A DNA stretch of 64,000 bases from Pseudomonas putida (GCA_029953615.1 CP124529.1:5420494-5484493); one strand, 5' to 3'; numbered from the stretch's first letter, positions 35,974-48,813 are shown. Notes: generated from the sequence alone by a model not told the origin. Translations and numbers: made by a program.

Positions 35974-36867
35974 TTACTGAAGCCAGGGCGGCGTCGGCTC
36001 CTCTGCCCTCGCCGCCCCATGCTCTGCCTCGGCGCGCGCCGCGCGGCGCCGGGCATCATCCAGCCGGGCTGCGTCAATTTCGCGCATCACGCCGCTTACG
36101 TCGGCTTCATGTTCGTCATCCTCGAACACGCCGGTCAATTCGCTATCAGGCAGCAATTTGCCGGCCTCGTACAAGGCCCACATTTCCTGCGCATAGCGGG
36201 TACTTTTCAGCTCCGGCGCAAAGCGCCCGAAATAATGGGCCATGTTCGCCACGTCGCGCTGCAGCATGCTGAAGGCATGGTTGTTGGCCGCGGCATCCAC
36301 CGCCTGCGGCAGGTCGATGATCACCGGCCCGTCCGGGCCTAGCAGCACGTTGAACTCGGACAGGTCACCATGCACCAGCCCGGCACATAGCATCAGCACG
36401 ATCTGGCGAATGACGAAGGCGTGGTACGTACGGGCATCCTCGGCCTCGAGGTGCACGTCGTTCAAGCGTGGGGCCGCGTCCCCGTCGGCATCGGTGACCA
36501 GCTCCATCAACAGCACGCCGTCCTGGAAGTCGTAAGGCTTGGGCACCCGCACGCCAGCGCCGGCCAGGCGGAACAGCGCCGCCACTTCGGCGTTCTGCCA
36601 GGCGTCTTCGGCTTCCTTGCGGCCGTACTTGCTGCCCTTGGCCATGGCCCGGGCCTGACGGCTGTTACGTACCTTGCGGCCTTCCTGGTACTCGGCGGCC
36701 TGGCGGAAACTGCGCTTGTTGGCTTCTTTATAGACCTTGGCGCAGCGTACCTGGCTGCCGCAGCGCACCACATACACGGCGGCTTCCTTGCCGCTCATCA
36801 ACGGCCGCAGGACTTCGTCGACCAGGCCGTCTTCGATCAGGGGTTCGATTCTTTTCGGTGTCTTCAT
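35974..36867 (-). CDS. RIO1-family serine protein kinase
   Basis: A 297-residue protein with an N-terminal RIO1 kinase domain. 'MSGKEAAVYVV' is the nucleotide loop, 'CAKVYK' contains the ATP lysine, 'VHGDLSEFNVLL' the catalytic loop (Asp and Asn) and 'VIIDLPQAVD' the metal-binding Asp. The C-terminal 60 residues are acidic and Arg/Ala-rich. Bacterial RIO kinases are poorly studied; ribosome or stress roles are guesses. The ATG is part of a 12-bp perfect inverted repeat in the leader (36865-36922), which could hide it. Confidence 0.88.
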   Translation of the reverse strand: MKTPKRIEPLIEDGLVDEVLRPLMSGKEAAVYVVRCGSQVRCAKVYKEANKRSFRQAAEYQEGRKVRNSRQARAMAKGSKYGRKEAEDAWQNAEVAALFRLAGAGVRVPKPYDFQDGVLLMELVTDADGDAAPRLNDVHLEAEDARTYHAFVIRQIVLMLCAGLVHGDLSEFNVLLGPDGPVIIDLPQAVDAAANNHAFSMLQRDVANMAHYFGRFAPELKSTRYAQEMWALYEAGKLLPDSELTGVFEDDEHEADVSGVMREIDAARLDDARRRAARAEAEHGAARAEEPTPPWLQ

Positions 36868-36922
36868 CAGGCTGTGTTCGGGGTCCTGGCTGTGATGGCG
36901 GACATCCTCTCACAGCCTGATG
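36865..36922 (-). promoter_or_regulatory. inverted repeat over the RIO kinase start codon
   Basis: CATCAGGCTGTG (36865-36876) and CACAGCCTGATG (36911-36922) are perfect 12-bp inverted arms with a 34-base loop. On the minus-strand mRNA the downstream arm ends with the ATG of the RIO gene. The hairpin could block initiation, or serve as a protein-binding site. Structure is seen; regulation is inference. Confidence 0.5.
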
Positions 36923-36967
36923 CGACTTGCTCGTCTGTCTGCAATGACCCAATCGTCAGGCCGTACT

Positions 36968-38359
36968 TCAGGCACTCTGCCCCACACGAGTCACCGGTGC
37001 CCCGCGTGCCCGACGCCGCGTGACCAGCAGGCCCGAACACACCACCAGCACCGCCAGCACCATGGTCGATACCACTTCAAGGCGGTGGTCCGGACGGAAC
37101 AGCATCAACACCAGCACACCGCTGATAAACAGGATCACGCCCCAGGTCAGCCACGGGAACAGCCACATGCGGTAGCCCAACGTCTTGCCCTGTGCGGTCA
37201 GGCGCTGGCGCAGGCGCAGCTGGGAAACGGCGATCACCAGGTACACCAGCAGGGCAATGGCGCCGGAGCTTGCCATGAGGAAGCCGAACACCTTGGCCGG
37301 CACCAGGTAGTTGGCAATCACCGCCAGGAACGCTGCACCGGTAGACAGCAGCACCGCCACCACCGGCGTGCCACTGCGGCTGGTCACCTGGGCGCAGGCC
37401 GGGGCGTCACCGCGACGGCTCAGCGAATAGACCATGCGCGAAGCGGTGTACAGCGAGGAGTTGAGGCAGCTGGTCACCGAGGTCAGCACCACGAAGTCGA
37501 TGATGGCCTTGGCATTCGGTACCCCGAGGGTGTCCAGCACCGTGACATAGGAGCCTTCGGTGGCCAGGCGCGGGTCGGTCCAGGGCACCAGCGCGATGAC
37601 AATGAAGATCGACAGAATGTAGAACAGCGTGATGCGCCAGATCACCGAATTGGTGGCCTTGGAAATATGCTTGCCTGCCTCGTCGGATTCGGCGGCAGCG
37701 ATGGTTACCACCTCGGCCCCGAGGAACGAGAACATGGTAATCAGCATGGCACTCAGCACCGCACCAAACCCGTTGGGCATGAAACCGCCGCTATCCCACA
37801 GGCGCGATACGCCACTGACACCGGAGCCTGGCAGCAGGCCGAAGATGGCGCACACCCCCAGCGCGATGAAACCGACGATGGCCACCACCTTCACCAGCGC
37901 CAGCCAGAACTCGAACTCACCGTAGTTCTTCACGCTGAACAGGTTGGTGGCGGTCAGCAACAGGGTAATCACCAACGACAGGACCCAGATCTCCAGCTGC
38001 GGGACCCAGGAATTTATGATGGTGGCGGCGATGTTGGCCTCGATGGGGATGATCAGTACCCAGAACCACCAGTACAGCCAGCCGATGGTGTAGCCGGCCC
38101 ACTTGCCAATGGCAAGATCGGCATAGGTAGAGAACGAACCGGTGTCTGGCGACGCAACGGCCATTTCGGCCAGCATGCGCATCACCAGCACCACCAGTGC
38201 GCCGGCCAGGATATAGGCCAGGATGGTGGCGGGCCCTGCTTCGGCAATGGCGCGGCCGGAGCCGACGAACAGGCCGGCGCCGATCACGCCGGCAATGGAC
38301 AGCATGGTGACATGCCGGGATTTCAATCCATGACTCAAATTGTTCTTGTGGGTTTGCAT
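36968..38359 (-). CDS. gabP: APC-family amino acid permease, GABA permease type
   Basis: A 463-residue inner-membrane permease with 12 hydrophobic segments. 'MLSIAGVIGAGLFVGSG' at residues 19-35 is the APC substrate-binding TM1; 'SFLGAEVVTIAAAES' and 'SSLYTASRMVYSLSRRGDAP' are GabP blocks. It is most likely for GABA or 5-aminovalerate, given the flanking glutarate cluster (lhgO, glaH). An AAGG-like Shine-Dalgarno precedes the ATG. The three genes are on one strand and may form one catabolic operon, with a 151-bp gap to lhgO. Confidence 0.87.
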   Translation of the reverse strand: MQTHKNNLSHGLKSRHVTMLSIAGVIGAGLFVGSGRAIAEAGPATILAYILAGALVVLVMRMLAEMAVASPDTGSFSTYADLAIGKWAGYTIGWLYWWFWVLIIPIEANIAATIINSWVPQLEIWVLSLVITLLLTATNLFSVKNYGEFEFWLALVKVVAIVGFIALGVCAIFGLLPGSGVSGVSRLWDSGGFMPNGFGAVLSAMLITMFSFLGAEVVTIAAAESDEAGKHISKATNSVIWRITLFYILSIFIVIALVPWTDPRLATEGSYVTVLDTLGVPNAKAIIDFVVLTSVTSCLNSSLYTASRMVYSLSRRGDAPACAQVTSRSGTPVVAVLLSTGAAFLAVIANYLVPAKVFGFLMASSGAIALLVYLVIAVSQLRLRQRLTAQGKTLGYRMWLFPWLTWGVILFISGVLVLMLFRPDHRLEVVSTMVLAVLVVCSGLLVTRRRARGAPVTRVGQSA

Positions 38360-38510
38360 GGCGCTACCTTGTTGTTTTTGTCATGCCCACGCAGGGGCCG
38401 CCGGCTTGCACGTCACCGACGCAGGCGCGAAAAAGCCCGCCCTGCCCCAGATGGTGAGTAGGGCAGTACGGGTTGAGTAAAACGAAACCGCAGAACGTGT
38501 TACGGGCAGG

Positions 38511-39761
38511 TCAGCCGCCAGCCCGTTGACGAGGCGCCAGGTCGGCCTTGGGGAAACTGCCGCCCTGCCGGCCGACCTGCTCGCATACCTTGTCGACGAT
38601 GTAGGCACCGATCGGGATGGCGGAGGTGGCGGCCGGCGATGGTGCGTTGCACACATTGACGCTGCGCGCGGTGTTGACGAACAGGAAGTCGTCGATCAGC
38701 TTGCCGTCACGCGACACGGCCTGGGCACGCACGCCGGCCGGGTATGGCGTGAGGTCGGTCTTGGTGATGCTCGGGCAGTACTTCTGTACCTGCTTGAGGT
38801 AGCCACCCTTGAACAGCGAGTTCTTCATCTCGATCAGGCCAGGGCGGAAGTTCTTCGCCAGCACCTTGAGGATGCCCGGGGTGGTCAGGGTCTGGAACAG
38901 GTCGGCCGGGCTGACGTCGGTCTTGCGGTAGCCCTCGCGCTTCATCGCCAGCACGGCGTTGGGGCCGACGGTGACGGTGCCGTCGATCATGCGCGTCAGG
39001 TGCACCCCCAGGAACGGCATGGACGGGTCGGGAATCGGGTAGATCAGGTGGTTGACAATCTGGTTGTGCTGTTTGGGCAACAAATAGTACTCGCCCCGGA
39101 ACGGGCAGATGACGAACTCGGTACGCAAGCCCAGCATGCTCACCACGCGGTCGGCCATCAAGCCCGAGCAAGTCACCAGGAAACGGCTGCGCAATTCGTC
39201 AGCCTGCGTGCGTACGATCACTTCGCTGGCCAGTTCCTGCAGGCCGACCACCTCGGCGCCATAGCGGATTTCACCCCCGGCGCGCTGGAACTCGGCCCCC
39301 ATGGCCGCAGTCACTTCAGCATAATTGACGATGCCGCTGGAGGGCACGAAGATGCCACCCATGCCAACGATATTGGGCTCGCGCTCGCGCAGCTCGGCCG
39401 CCGACAGCCAGTAGCGCTCCAGGCCATTGGCCGCGGTGCGCTCCCACAGCGCCTTCATGCGCTGCATTTCAAGGTCGTTGGTGGCCACCAGCAGCTTGCC
39501 GCACTCATCGAAGCGGATCCCGTGCCGGGTGCAGAAGGCCTTGGTGGCCTTGTTGCCTTCCAGGCAGAAGCGCGCCTTGAGGCTGCCGGGGGTGTAGTAC
39601 ACGCCGGCGTGGATCACGCCGCTGTTGTGGCCGGTCTGGTGGCGGGCCGGGCCGGACTCTTTCTCCAGCAGGAGAATCTTCGCATCCGGGTAGACCTTGA
39701 TCAGGTGCATGGCCGTGGACATGCCCACAATGCCACCGCCAATGATGATGAAATCGTACAC
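38511..39761 (-). CDS. lhgO: L-2-hydroxyglutarate oxidase/dehydrogenase
   Basis: A 416-residue FAD enzyme that converts L-2-hydroxyglutarate to 2-oxoglutarate. 'YDFIIIGGGIVGMSTAMHLI' is the FAD Rossmann motif. 'HQTGHNSGVIHAGVYYTPGSLKA' and 'GRQGGS'-type tail follow. 'CPFRGEYYLL' and 'VGPNAVLA' fit the family. It is the step after GlaH in lysine/glutarate degradation and lies between gabP and glaH on the minus strand. Confidence 0.93.
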   Translation of the reverse strand: MYDFIIIGGGIVGMSTAMHLIKVYPDAKILLLEKESGPARHQTGHNSGVIHAGVYYTPGSLKARFCLEGNKATKAFCTRHGIRFDECGKLLVATNDLEMQRMKALWERTAANGLERYWLSAAELREREPNIVGMGGIFVPSSGIVNYAEVTAAMGAEFQRAGGEIRYGAEVVGLQELASEVIVRTQADELRSRFLVTCSGLMADRVVSMLGLRTEFVICPFRGEYYLLPKQHNQIVNHLIYPIPDPSMPFLGVHLTRMIDGTVTVGPNAVLAMKREGYRKTDVSPADLFQTLTTPGILKVLAKNFRPGLIEMKNSLFKGGYLKQVQKYCPSITKTDLTPYPAGVRAQAVSRDGKLIDDFLFVNTARSVNVCNAPSPAATSAIPIGAYIVDKVCEQVGRQGGSFPKADLAPRQRAGG

Positions 39762-39875
39762 AGCCTTACCTCACACGCAGGCATTGCCTGACTGGCTCAC
39801 CAAGGCCCGCGCGGGCCCTGGTGGCATCGTTTTGTGCAAAGACGCGTGGGCGGGCGCCCGCCCCGCGCCCTGTCA

Positions 39876-40853
39876 TTATTGCCCGCGCTGGTACAGCGGC
39901 TTGGGGAAGGCTACGTAGCCGCGCTGGCGCATCAGCTCGCGGCGCAGGCCTTCGTGCGGCGTGAAGCGGTCGCGGCCATGCAGCCAGAACAGGTTGTTGA
40001 TCAGCAGGAAGCTACCCACGCCCACCGGTACCGAAAGCTTCTTCGCGCTGCCCTCCAGCGATTCGGACAAGGCGTTCAGCCAGATGCCCTCCTCGTAATT
40101 TTCCGGCTGCACGAACTGATCAATGTAGCGCATGGTCGGGCGGCCTTCGGCATCGGTGTCGAACACCGAGTGGAACACATCCTCGGACACTTTCTTGCTC
40201 GGCGGTGCGGTCCAGCGCATTTCGCGACGGGCCAGCGGGTGACGGAAGAATTCGTCGCACTGCTCCCAGTCGTCGAGGTGCAGCAGCAGCGAGTTGCCGC
40301 CTTCCATGTTCTTTTCGTCGATTTTCAGCATCAGCACGTAGTCGGTGATCTGGTTGACGAAGGTGCCGTCGTTGTGCAGCTCCATGACCCGGTGCGGCTG
40401 GCGCAGGTAGCTGTCGGAGTTGTCGCTGTTGACCACTACGAAGCGGGCATAGAACTGACCGCTCATGGCATCGTAGTTGGAGCGCCCGATCAGGTGTGCG
40501 CAGGCGGTGGTGAACTTGACCATGTCCTCGGCCTGGCTCACGTCATCCAGGCCGACCGGGGTGATCAGCATGCCGCCGCTGGCGCGGTTGAGGATGGTGT
40601 TGAGCAGCACCGGGCGCAGGGTGCCCTGGCACAGCTCGTCGAGGATCTCGCCAACACGGAAACGCAGGAACGACTTGTATTCCAGCGCCTGCACCGGCCA
40701 CTGGGCAACGGCCTGGACGAACGCTTCGACCGTTTCACGGGCAAAGGTGATCTCAAGCAGGCGTGGCGACTGTTTCGAGGGAGCGATGGTGTAACCACGC
40801 GGTTCGAGCGGCAGCGGCATCACAAGTTCGTCGATCTGCGTAAAAGCGTTCAT
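39876..40853 (-). CDS. glaH: glutarate 2-hydroxylase (CsiD/GlaH)
   Basis: This 325-residue Fe(II)/2-oxoglutarate dioxygenase hydroxylates glutarate to L-2-hydroxyglutarate. The iron ligands fit '[11 protein letters not shown]' (HxD) near 160 and the distal His in '[15 protein letters not shown]' near 290; 'RRELMRQRG' holds the 2-oxoglutarate Arg. Length matches E. coli CsiD. It is the first gene of the minus-strand cluster and is divergent from glaR, with a palindrome between them. Confidence 0.94.
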   Translation of the reverse strand: MNAFTQIDELVMPLPLEPRGYTIAPSKQSPRLLEITFARETVEAFVQAVAQWPVQALEYKSFLRFRVGEILDELCQGTLRPVLLNTILNRASGGMLITPVGLDDVSQAEDMVKFTTACAHLIGRSNYDAMSGQFYARFVVVNSDNSDSYLRQPHRVMELHNDGTFVNQITDYVLMLKIDEKNMEGGNSLLLHLDDWEQCDEFFRHPLARREMRWTAPPSKKVSEDVFHSVFDTDAEGRPTMRYIDQFVQPENYEEGIWLNALSESLEGSAKKLSVPVGVGSFLLINNLFWLHGRDRFTPHEGLRRELMRQRGYVAFPKPLYQRGQ

Positions 40854-40940
40854 GGCAGTTTCCTGGCAAAAAAGGTGGGTGGCGCCGTCCGGTCATGACC
40901 TGGATCAGTGCGGGCGAGGTAAAAATATCGCCACAAACAC

Positions 40941-40956
40941 AAAATGTCTACATTTT
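40941..40956. promoter_or_regulatory. candidate GlaR/CsiR operator
   Basis: AAAATGTCTACATTTT is a perfect 16-bp palindrome (AAAATGT-CT-ACATTTT) between the divergent glaH and glaR starts, in an AT-rich stretch. GntR/FadR regulators of this type bind such palindromes to repress glaH until glutarate is present. A weaker ACAAA-N7-TTTGT repeat lies at 40969-40985. Confidence 0.6.
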
Positions 40957-41048
40957 TATTATTCAGCGACAAAACACATGTTTGTCCATTGTTTTTCGCC
41001 AGCGAACGCTTTCGGTATGATCGGCAAAACGGTTTGAGGAACAGGACC

Positions 41049-41744
41049 TTGGAAGCGCTCGCCCCCCGACAAAACTCAGCATTCAGCGGGTATGAGAGGC
41101 TCAAGAAGGACATCATCCGCGGCGTCTTCAAGCCCGGAGAAAAGCTGTTGATGAGCACCCTTAAGGAACGCTACGACCTGGGCGTGGGCCCACTGCGGGA
41201 AGCACTTTCGCAGCTGGTGGCCGAGCACCTGGTCAATGCGATCAGCCAGAAAGGCTACCGCGTGGCGCCCATGTCGCTGGACGAGATGAACGACATCTAC
41301 GATGCCCGTGCCAACCTGGAGGCAATGATCATCACCCTGGCCATCGAGCGTGGCGACGACGCCTGGGAGGCGTCGGTACTGGCCCACTCGCATACCTTGG
41401 CCAAGGTGGTGGAAGTCAAGACCCGCGAGCAGCGCCTGGATGTCTGGGACGAGCGGCACAAGGCGTTCCATACGGCGATTGCATCGGGCTGCGGCTCCAA
41501 GCACCTGCTGCAGGCGCGCACCTACCTGTTCGACCAGGCCGAGCGCTACCGGCACCTGTGGTTGACCCAGACGGTGTTTTCCGAACAGGCCCTGGAGCTC
41601 AAGCGCCAGGAGCATGCGGCACTGGTGGAAGTGATCCTGGCCCGCGACGCCAAGCGCGCCAGTGCCATGATGCGTTCGCACCTGATGACTCCAGTGCCGA
41701 TCATTGCGCAGATCATGCATGCCGAGGGGATTGGCACACGCTGA
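41049..41744 (+). CDS. glaR: GntR/FadR-family regulator of glutarate catabolism
   Basis: A TTG at 41049 is chosen because it gives the length of E. coli CsiR/GlaR (about 230 residues) and has AGG near the right place. The winged HTH is in 'YERLKKDIIRGVFKPGEKLLMSTLKERYDLGVGPLREALSQLVAEHLV', and the C-terminal FCD domain carries 'DARANLEAMIITLAIERG', 'WDERHKAFHTAI' and a His-rich end. It is divergent from glaH and probably represses it with glutarate as inducer. Confidence 0.9.
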   Translation: MEALAPRQNSAFSGYERLKKDIIRGVFKPGEKLLMSTLKERYDLGVGPLREALSQLVAEHLVNAISQKGYRVAPMSLDEMNDIYDARANLEAMIITLAIERGDDAWEASVLAHSHTLAKVVEVKTREQRLDVWDERHKAFHTAIASGCGSKHLLQARTYLFDQAERYRHLWLTQTVFSEQALELKRQEHAALVEVILARDAKRASAMMRSHLMTPVPIIAQIMHAEGIGTR

Positions 41745-41764
41745 GAGGTAGCCTTGTACCTGTA

Positions 41765-41862
41765 AGGGCCCTATCGCCGGCAAGCCAGCTCCCACAGGTA
41801 CTGCGCTGCCCTCAGGGCCCATGGGATCTCTGTGGGAGCTGGCTTGCCGGCGATGGGGCCCT
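41765..41862 (+). repeat. inverted repeat pair, third REP-like class
   Basis: AGGGCCCTATCGCCGGCAAG and the inverted CTTGCCGGCGATGGGGCCCT enclose AGCTCCCACA/TGTGGGAGCT arms. Arms of about 32 bases match almost perfectly around a spacer of about 34 bases, in the gap after glaR. It is related in layout to the REP pairs but differs in sequence. Confidence 0.85.
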
Positions 41863-41953
41863 GACGGCAAACACCCTAGATGAATTTTTCTTAAATCGCC
41901 GTTTGGCTATTCTTTGGCACAATCAAGTCTCCATTAGATGCCCAGGAACCAGC

Positions 41954-42634
41954 ATGCCTCGCGTACTGACCATCGAAGACGACGCCGTCACCGGCCAGGA
42001 AATCGTCGCCGAACTTACCAGCCACGGCCTGGAGGTGGATTGGGCCGATAATGGCCGTGAAGGCCTGGCCAAGGCCATTGCCGGCGGCTACGACCTGATC
42101 ACCCTGGACCGCATGCTGCCCGAGGTCGACGGGCTGACCATCGTTACCACCCTGCGCAGCCTCAAGATCGCCACGCCGATTCTGATGATCAGCGCCCTCT
42201 CCGACGTCGACGAGCGGGTACGCGGCCTGCGTGCCGGGGGTGACGACTACCTGACCAAACCGTTCGCCTCCGACGAGATGGCCGCGCGAGTCGAAGTACT
42301 GCTACGCCGCAACAGCGTGCCCATGACCCAGACCCGCCTGCAGGTTGCCGACCTGCAACTGGACCTGATCAGCCACGAGGCCCGCCGTGGCGAGCAGACC
42401 CTCAATCTGCTGCCCACCGAGTACAAGTTGCTGGAGTACCTGATGCGCCATAGCGGTCAGGTGATCACGCGGATGATGATTTTCGAGGAAGTCTGGGGCT
42501 ACCACTTCGACCCGGGCACAAACTTGATAGACGTGCACATCGGCCGCCTGCGCAAGAAAATCGACTCACCCGGCCAGCAGCCGCTGATCCGTACGGTACG
42601 GGGCTCCGGCTATGCCATTGCTGAACCCGTCTAA
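41954..42634 (+). CDS. OmpR-family response regulator
   Basis: A 226-residue regulator. The receiver has acidic EDD near residue 7, the phospho-acceptor Asp in 'DLITLDRMLPEVDG' near 52 and the KPF Lys near 102. The C-terminal winged helix carries 'LLPTEYKLLEYLMRHSGQVITRMMIFEEVWGYHFDPGTNLIDVHIGRLRKKI'. It overlaps the histidine kinase gene by 23 bases, so the pair is co-expressed. Signal and targets are unknown. Confidence 0.93.
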   Translation: MPRVLTIEDDAVTGQEIVAELTSHGLEVDWADNGREGLAKAIAGGYDLITLDRMLPEVDGLTIVTTLRSLKIATPILMISALSDVDERVRGLRAGGDDYLTKPFASDEMAARVEVLLRRNSVPMTQTRLQVADLQLDLISHEARRGEQTLNLLPTEYKLLEYLMRHSGQVITRMMIFEEVWGYHFDPGTNLIDVHIGRLRKKIDSPGQQPLIRTVRGSGYAIAEPV

Positions 42635-44003
42635 AGGCTGGAGCTCCTCGACCAGCCGCCTGCTTGCGCTGTACAGCTTTCTGTTCGTGGCCTGGAGCAG
42701 CATCCTCATGGGGGTGCTGTACTTCGAGGTGTCCAGCTACCTGAACAAGCTCACCCGCCATTCCATGCTGCAACGCCAGCACCTGTTCGCACACATGAGC
42801 GGTAAACAGCTGGACGACGCCCTGGTCGCCAGCCAGGCCTTCGAAGAACGCAGCTTCGACGCCTATGGCCTGTTCGACAGCCAGCTCAACCCGATTGGCG
42901 GGCGCATTCGCGCCGTCCCGCCAGAGCTGGGGCTGGACGGCAAGGTTCACGAACTCAAACGCTGCCTGGACGCCGACGACCCGCACATGCCACGCGACAG
43001 CTGCGACGCGGTAGCGATCAAGGTGCAGGATGGCCGCTGGCTGGTGCTGGTGCGCGACAACGGCTCGCTGTTCGTGGTCACCCGCATCATCCTGCATGCC
43101 CTGCTCTGGGGCATCTCGCTGACCCTGATCCCGGGCTTTGCCGGCTGGTACCTGTTAAGGCGCCGGCCGCTCAAGCGCATCCGCGCGATCCAGGCCCAGG
43201 CCGAACTGATCGTCGCCGGCGACCTTACCCACCGCCTGCCGTTGTCAGCCCGCCGTGATGAGCTGGATATGCTGGCGGCCATCGTCAACGCCATGCTCGA
43301 TCGCATCGAGCGGCTGATGCACGAGGTAAAGGGCGTGTGCGACAACATCGCCCACGACCTGCGCACCCCGCTCACCCGCCTGCGCGCCCAGCTGTACCGC
43401 ATTCGCCAGCAAAGTGAGGTGGACTCCACCCAGGCCGAGGCGCTGGACCAGGCTATCGGCGAAACCGACACGCTGATGGCGCGTTTTCGCGGTTTGTTGC
43501 GCATCAGCGAACTGGAAGACCGCCAGCGGCGGGCCGGCTTCGTCCAGCTTGACCCGCACGAACTGCTGGTGGAGTTGCACGACTTCTACCTGCCCTTGGC
43601 CGAAGATGGCGGCATCCGCCTGGAACTGCGGCAACCGGATGAGCTGCCGGCATTGCACGGTGACCGCGAGCTGCTGTTCGAGGCGCTGGCCAACCTGGTG
43701 GGTAACGGCATCAAGTTCACGCCCGAGGGTGGGCTGGTACGGATTACTGCCACGCAGGATGACAAGGGCCTGCAGCTGGCCATCGAGGACAGCGGACCGG
43801 GTATTCCTGAAGAGGAACGGGCGGCAGTGCTGAAGCGCTTCTACCGTAGCGATGAAGGCCATCGCCATGCGGGGTTCGGGCTGGGGTTGTCGATCGTTGC
43901 GGCGATCGTCGACCTGCACGGGTTCGGGCTGGAGGTGGGGGAAAGCGAGCTGGGTGGGGCCAGATTGGTGTTGCACTGCCCGTTGGCCGGGTTGGCTAAA
44001 TAA
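42612..44003 (+). CDS. sensor histidine kinase
   Basis: A 463-residue membrane kinase. TM1 is near residues 16-38 and TM2 near 157-178 (LHALLWGISLTLIPGFAGWYLL), enclosing a periplasmic domain of about 115 residues. A HAMP domain follows, then the phospho-His in 'NIAHDLRTPLTRLR' and ATPase boxes 'LANLVGNGIKFTPEG', 'DSGPGIPEEE' and 'GLGLSIVAAI'. It is paired with the upstream response regulator by overlap. The signal is unknown. Confidence 0.93.
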   Translation: MPLLNPSKGWSSSTSRLLALYSFLFVAWSSILMGVLYFEVSSYLNKLTRHSMLQRQHLFAHMSGKQLDDALVASQAFEERSFDAYGLFDSQLNPIGGRIRAVPPELGLDGKVHELKRCLDADDPHMPRDSCDAVAIKVQDGRWLVLVRDNGSLFVVTRIILHALLWGISLTLIPGFAGWYLLRRRPLKRIRAIQAQAELIVAGDLTHRLPLSARRDELDMLAAIVNAMLDRIERLMHEVKGVCDNIAHDLRTPLTRLRAQLYRIRQQSEVDSTQAEALDQAIGETDTLMARFRGLLRISELEDRQRRAGFVQLDPHELLVELHDFYLPLAEDGGIRLELRQPDELPALHGDRELLFEALANLVGNGIKFTPEGGLVRITATQDDKGLQLAIEDSGPGIPEEERAAVLKRFYRSDEGHRHAGFGLGLSIVAAIVDLHGFGLEVGESELGGARLVLHCPLAGLAK

Positions 44004-44004
44004 A

Positions 44005-44127
44005 AGCGGGGCCGCTTTGCGGCCCATCGCGACACAAGGCCGCTCCTACAAGGATCGCGCAAGCATTGAATGCGGCGCTGATCCTGTAGGAGCGGCCTTG
44101 TGTCGCGACGGGCTGCAGAGCAGCCCC
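44005..44127 (+). repeat. inverted pair of CTCCTACA-type REP elements
   Basis: AAGGCCGCTCCTACAAGGATC and its inverted GATCCTGTAGGAGCGGCCTTG with GTCGCGA outer parts and GC-rich end hairpins, filling the gap between the convergent kinase and cysS genes. Confidence 0.85.
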
Positions 44128-44138
44128 CTTGAAACCGA

Positions 44139-45521
<1,383 letters not shown>

Positions 45522-45530
45522 GGCGGTTCC

Positions 45531-47234
<1,704 letters not shown>

Positions 47235-47482
47235 AGGATCCTTGAATGCACGTGTCCGGCCTGGGTAGGCCGATTGAATCAAAGGGCCTATCATAGCCGA
47301 AGCAGTCAAGCTGCTGACAGCCGGGCCCGGACAAACTGGCGTGATTTATCACGGCTTTTTGCCGCAGCCTGGCAAAATGGCCAGTGCGCGCCATGTGTCG
47401 CGATCGCCTGATCCTGCGTCAGGTGATAACCCGCGCCCTGCGCACCCTAATTCCCGATTGCCTTGAAAGAGCGAGTTTCAGC

Positions 47483-47983
47483 ATGTCCAAAGTCAAACTG
47501 AGCACCAACCACGGCGACATCGTCCTGCAACTGGACGCCGAGAAAGCGCCGCTGACTACCGAAAACTTCGTTCAGTACGTCAAGGACGGCCACTACAATG
47601 GCACCGTGTTCCACCGCGTAATCAAGGGCTTCATGATCCAGGGCGGCGGCTTCGAGCCGGGCATGAGCCAGAAGAAAACCCGCGCCAGCATCCAGAACGA
47701 AGCCGACAACGGTCTGAAAAACAAGAAGTACAGCATCGCCATGGCACGTACCATGGAGCCGCACTCCGCCTCGGCGCAGTTCTTCATCAACTCCTCCGAC
47801 AACGACTTCCTCAACCACAGCGGCAAGAACGTGCAAGGCTGGGGCTACGCGGTATTCGGCGAAGTGATCGAAGGCCGTGAAATCGTCGACGCCATCGAAA
47901 AGGTCGCCACCGGTTCCAAGGCTGGCCACCAGGACGTGCCGAAAGACGACGTCATCATCGAGAAAGCCGAGATCATTGAGTGA
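47483..47983 (+). CDS. ppiB: peptidyl-prolyl cis-trans isomerase B (cyclophilin)
   Basis: The start at 47483 ([18 protein letters not shown]) fits the family. The 166-residue cytosolic cyclophilin has the active-site blocks '[16 protein letters not shown]', '[16 protein letters not shown]' and '[12 protein letters not shown]'. No signal peptide, so it is the cytosolic type. The stop overlaps the GTG start of lpxH, so the two are translationally coupled. Confidence 0.95.
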   Translation: MSKVKLSTNHGDIVLQLDAEKAPLTTENFVQYVKDGHYNGTVFHRVIKGFMIQGGGFEPGMSQKKTRASIQNEADNGLKNKKYSIAMARTMEPHSASAQFFINSSDNDFLNHSGKNVQGWGYAVFGEVIEGREIVDAIEKVATGSKAGHQDVPKDDVIIEKAEIIE

Positions 47984-48702
47984 TCCTGCTGATCTCCGAT
48001 CTGCACCTGCAAGAAGAACGCCCGGACATTACCCGGGCGTTTCTTGATCTGCTCGATGGCCGCGCCCGTCACGCCCAGGCGTTGTACATCCTTGGCGACT
48101 TCTTCGAAGCCTGGATCGGCGACGATGCCATGACCCCCTTCCAGCAGTCGGTCTGCCACGCCATGCGTCGGCTGAGCGACAGCGGCACGGCCATCTACCT
48201 GATGCATGGCAACCGTGACTTCCTGATCGGCCAGGCCTTCTGCGACGCTGCCGGCTGCAGGTTGCTGCACGACCCCTGCGTGATCGAACTGGGCGGTGAA
48301 CAGGTGCTGCTGATGCATGGCGATACCTTGTGCACCCGCGACCTGGCCTACATGAAAATGCGCCGTCTGCTGCGCAACCGGCTGAGCCTGTGGGTGTTGC
48401 GGCACCTGCCGCTGTCGGTCCGCTACAAGCTGGCACGCAAGCTACGCAGCGAAAGCCGCACGCAAACGCGAATGAAGTCCACCGAGATTGTCGATGTCAC
48501 GCCGGAGGAAGTGCCGAAGGTGATGGCGGCGCATGGTGTGCGCACGTTGGTGCATGGGCATACCCATCGGCCGGCGATACACAAGCTGGTGGTGGACGGG
48601 CAACCGGCACGGCGTATCGTGCTGGGCGACTGGGACCGCCGCGGCTGGGCATTGCAGGTTGACGAGCAAGGGTTTCAACTGGCGCCGTTCGAGTTTTCCT
48701 GA
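47980..48702 (+). CDS. lpxH: UDP-2,3-diacylglucosamine hydrolase
   Basis: A GTG start overlaps the ppiB stop. The 240-residue enzyme hydrolyses UDP-2,3-diacylglucosamine to lipid X in lipid A synthesis. Calcineurin-like metal motifs are 'LISDLHL' at 3-9, '[13 protein letters not shown]', 'MHGNRDF', 'LMHGDTLC' and 'LVHGHTHRP'. Length matches. Confidence 0.95.
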   Translation: MILLISDLHLQEERPDITRAFLDLLDGRARHAQALYILGDFFEAWIGDDAMTPFQQSVCHAMRRLSDSGTAIYLMHGNRDFLIGQAFCDAAGCRLLHDPCVIELGGEQVLLMHGDTLCTRDLAYMKMRRLLRNRLSLWVLRHLPLSVRYKLARKLRSESRTQTRMKSTEIVDVTPEEVPKVMAAHGVRTLVHGHTHRPAIHKLVVDGQPARRIVLGDWDRRGWALQVDEQGFQLAPFEFS

Positions 48703-48715
48703 ACGGCCCAGTCGC

Positions 48716-48804
48716 CTTCTTCGCGGGCTCGCCCGCCCACAGGCACTGCACCCGGGCAACAAGCGGTGCGGTACCTGTGGGAGCGGGCAAGCCCGCGAAG
48801 AGGC
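48716..48804 (+). repeat. inverted REP pair
   Basis: CTTCTTCGCGGGCTCGCCCG and inverted TGTGGGAGCGGGCAAGCCCG with GCGAAGAGGCC tail lie between lpxH and the convergent acylase gene. The first copy lacks a few bases. Confidence 0.85.
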
Positions 48805-48813
48805 CAGCATGCC

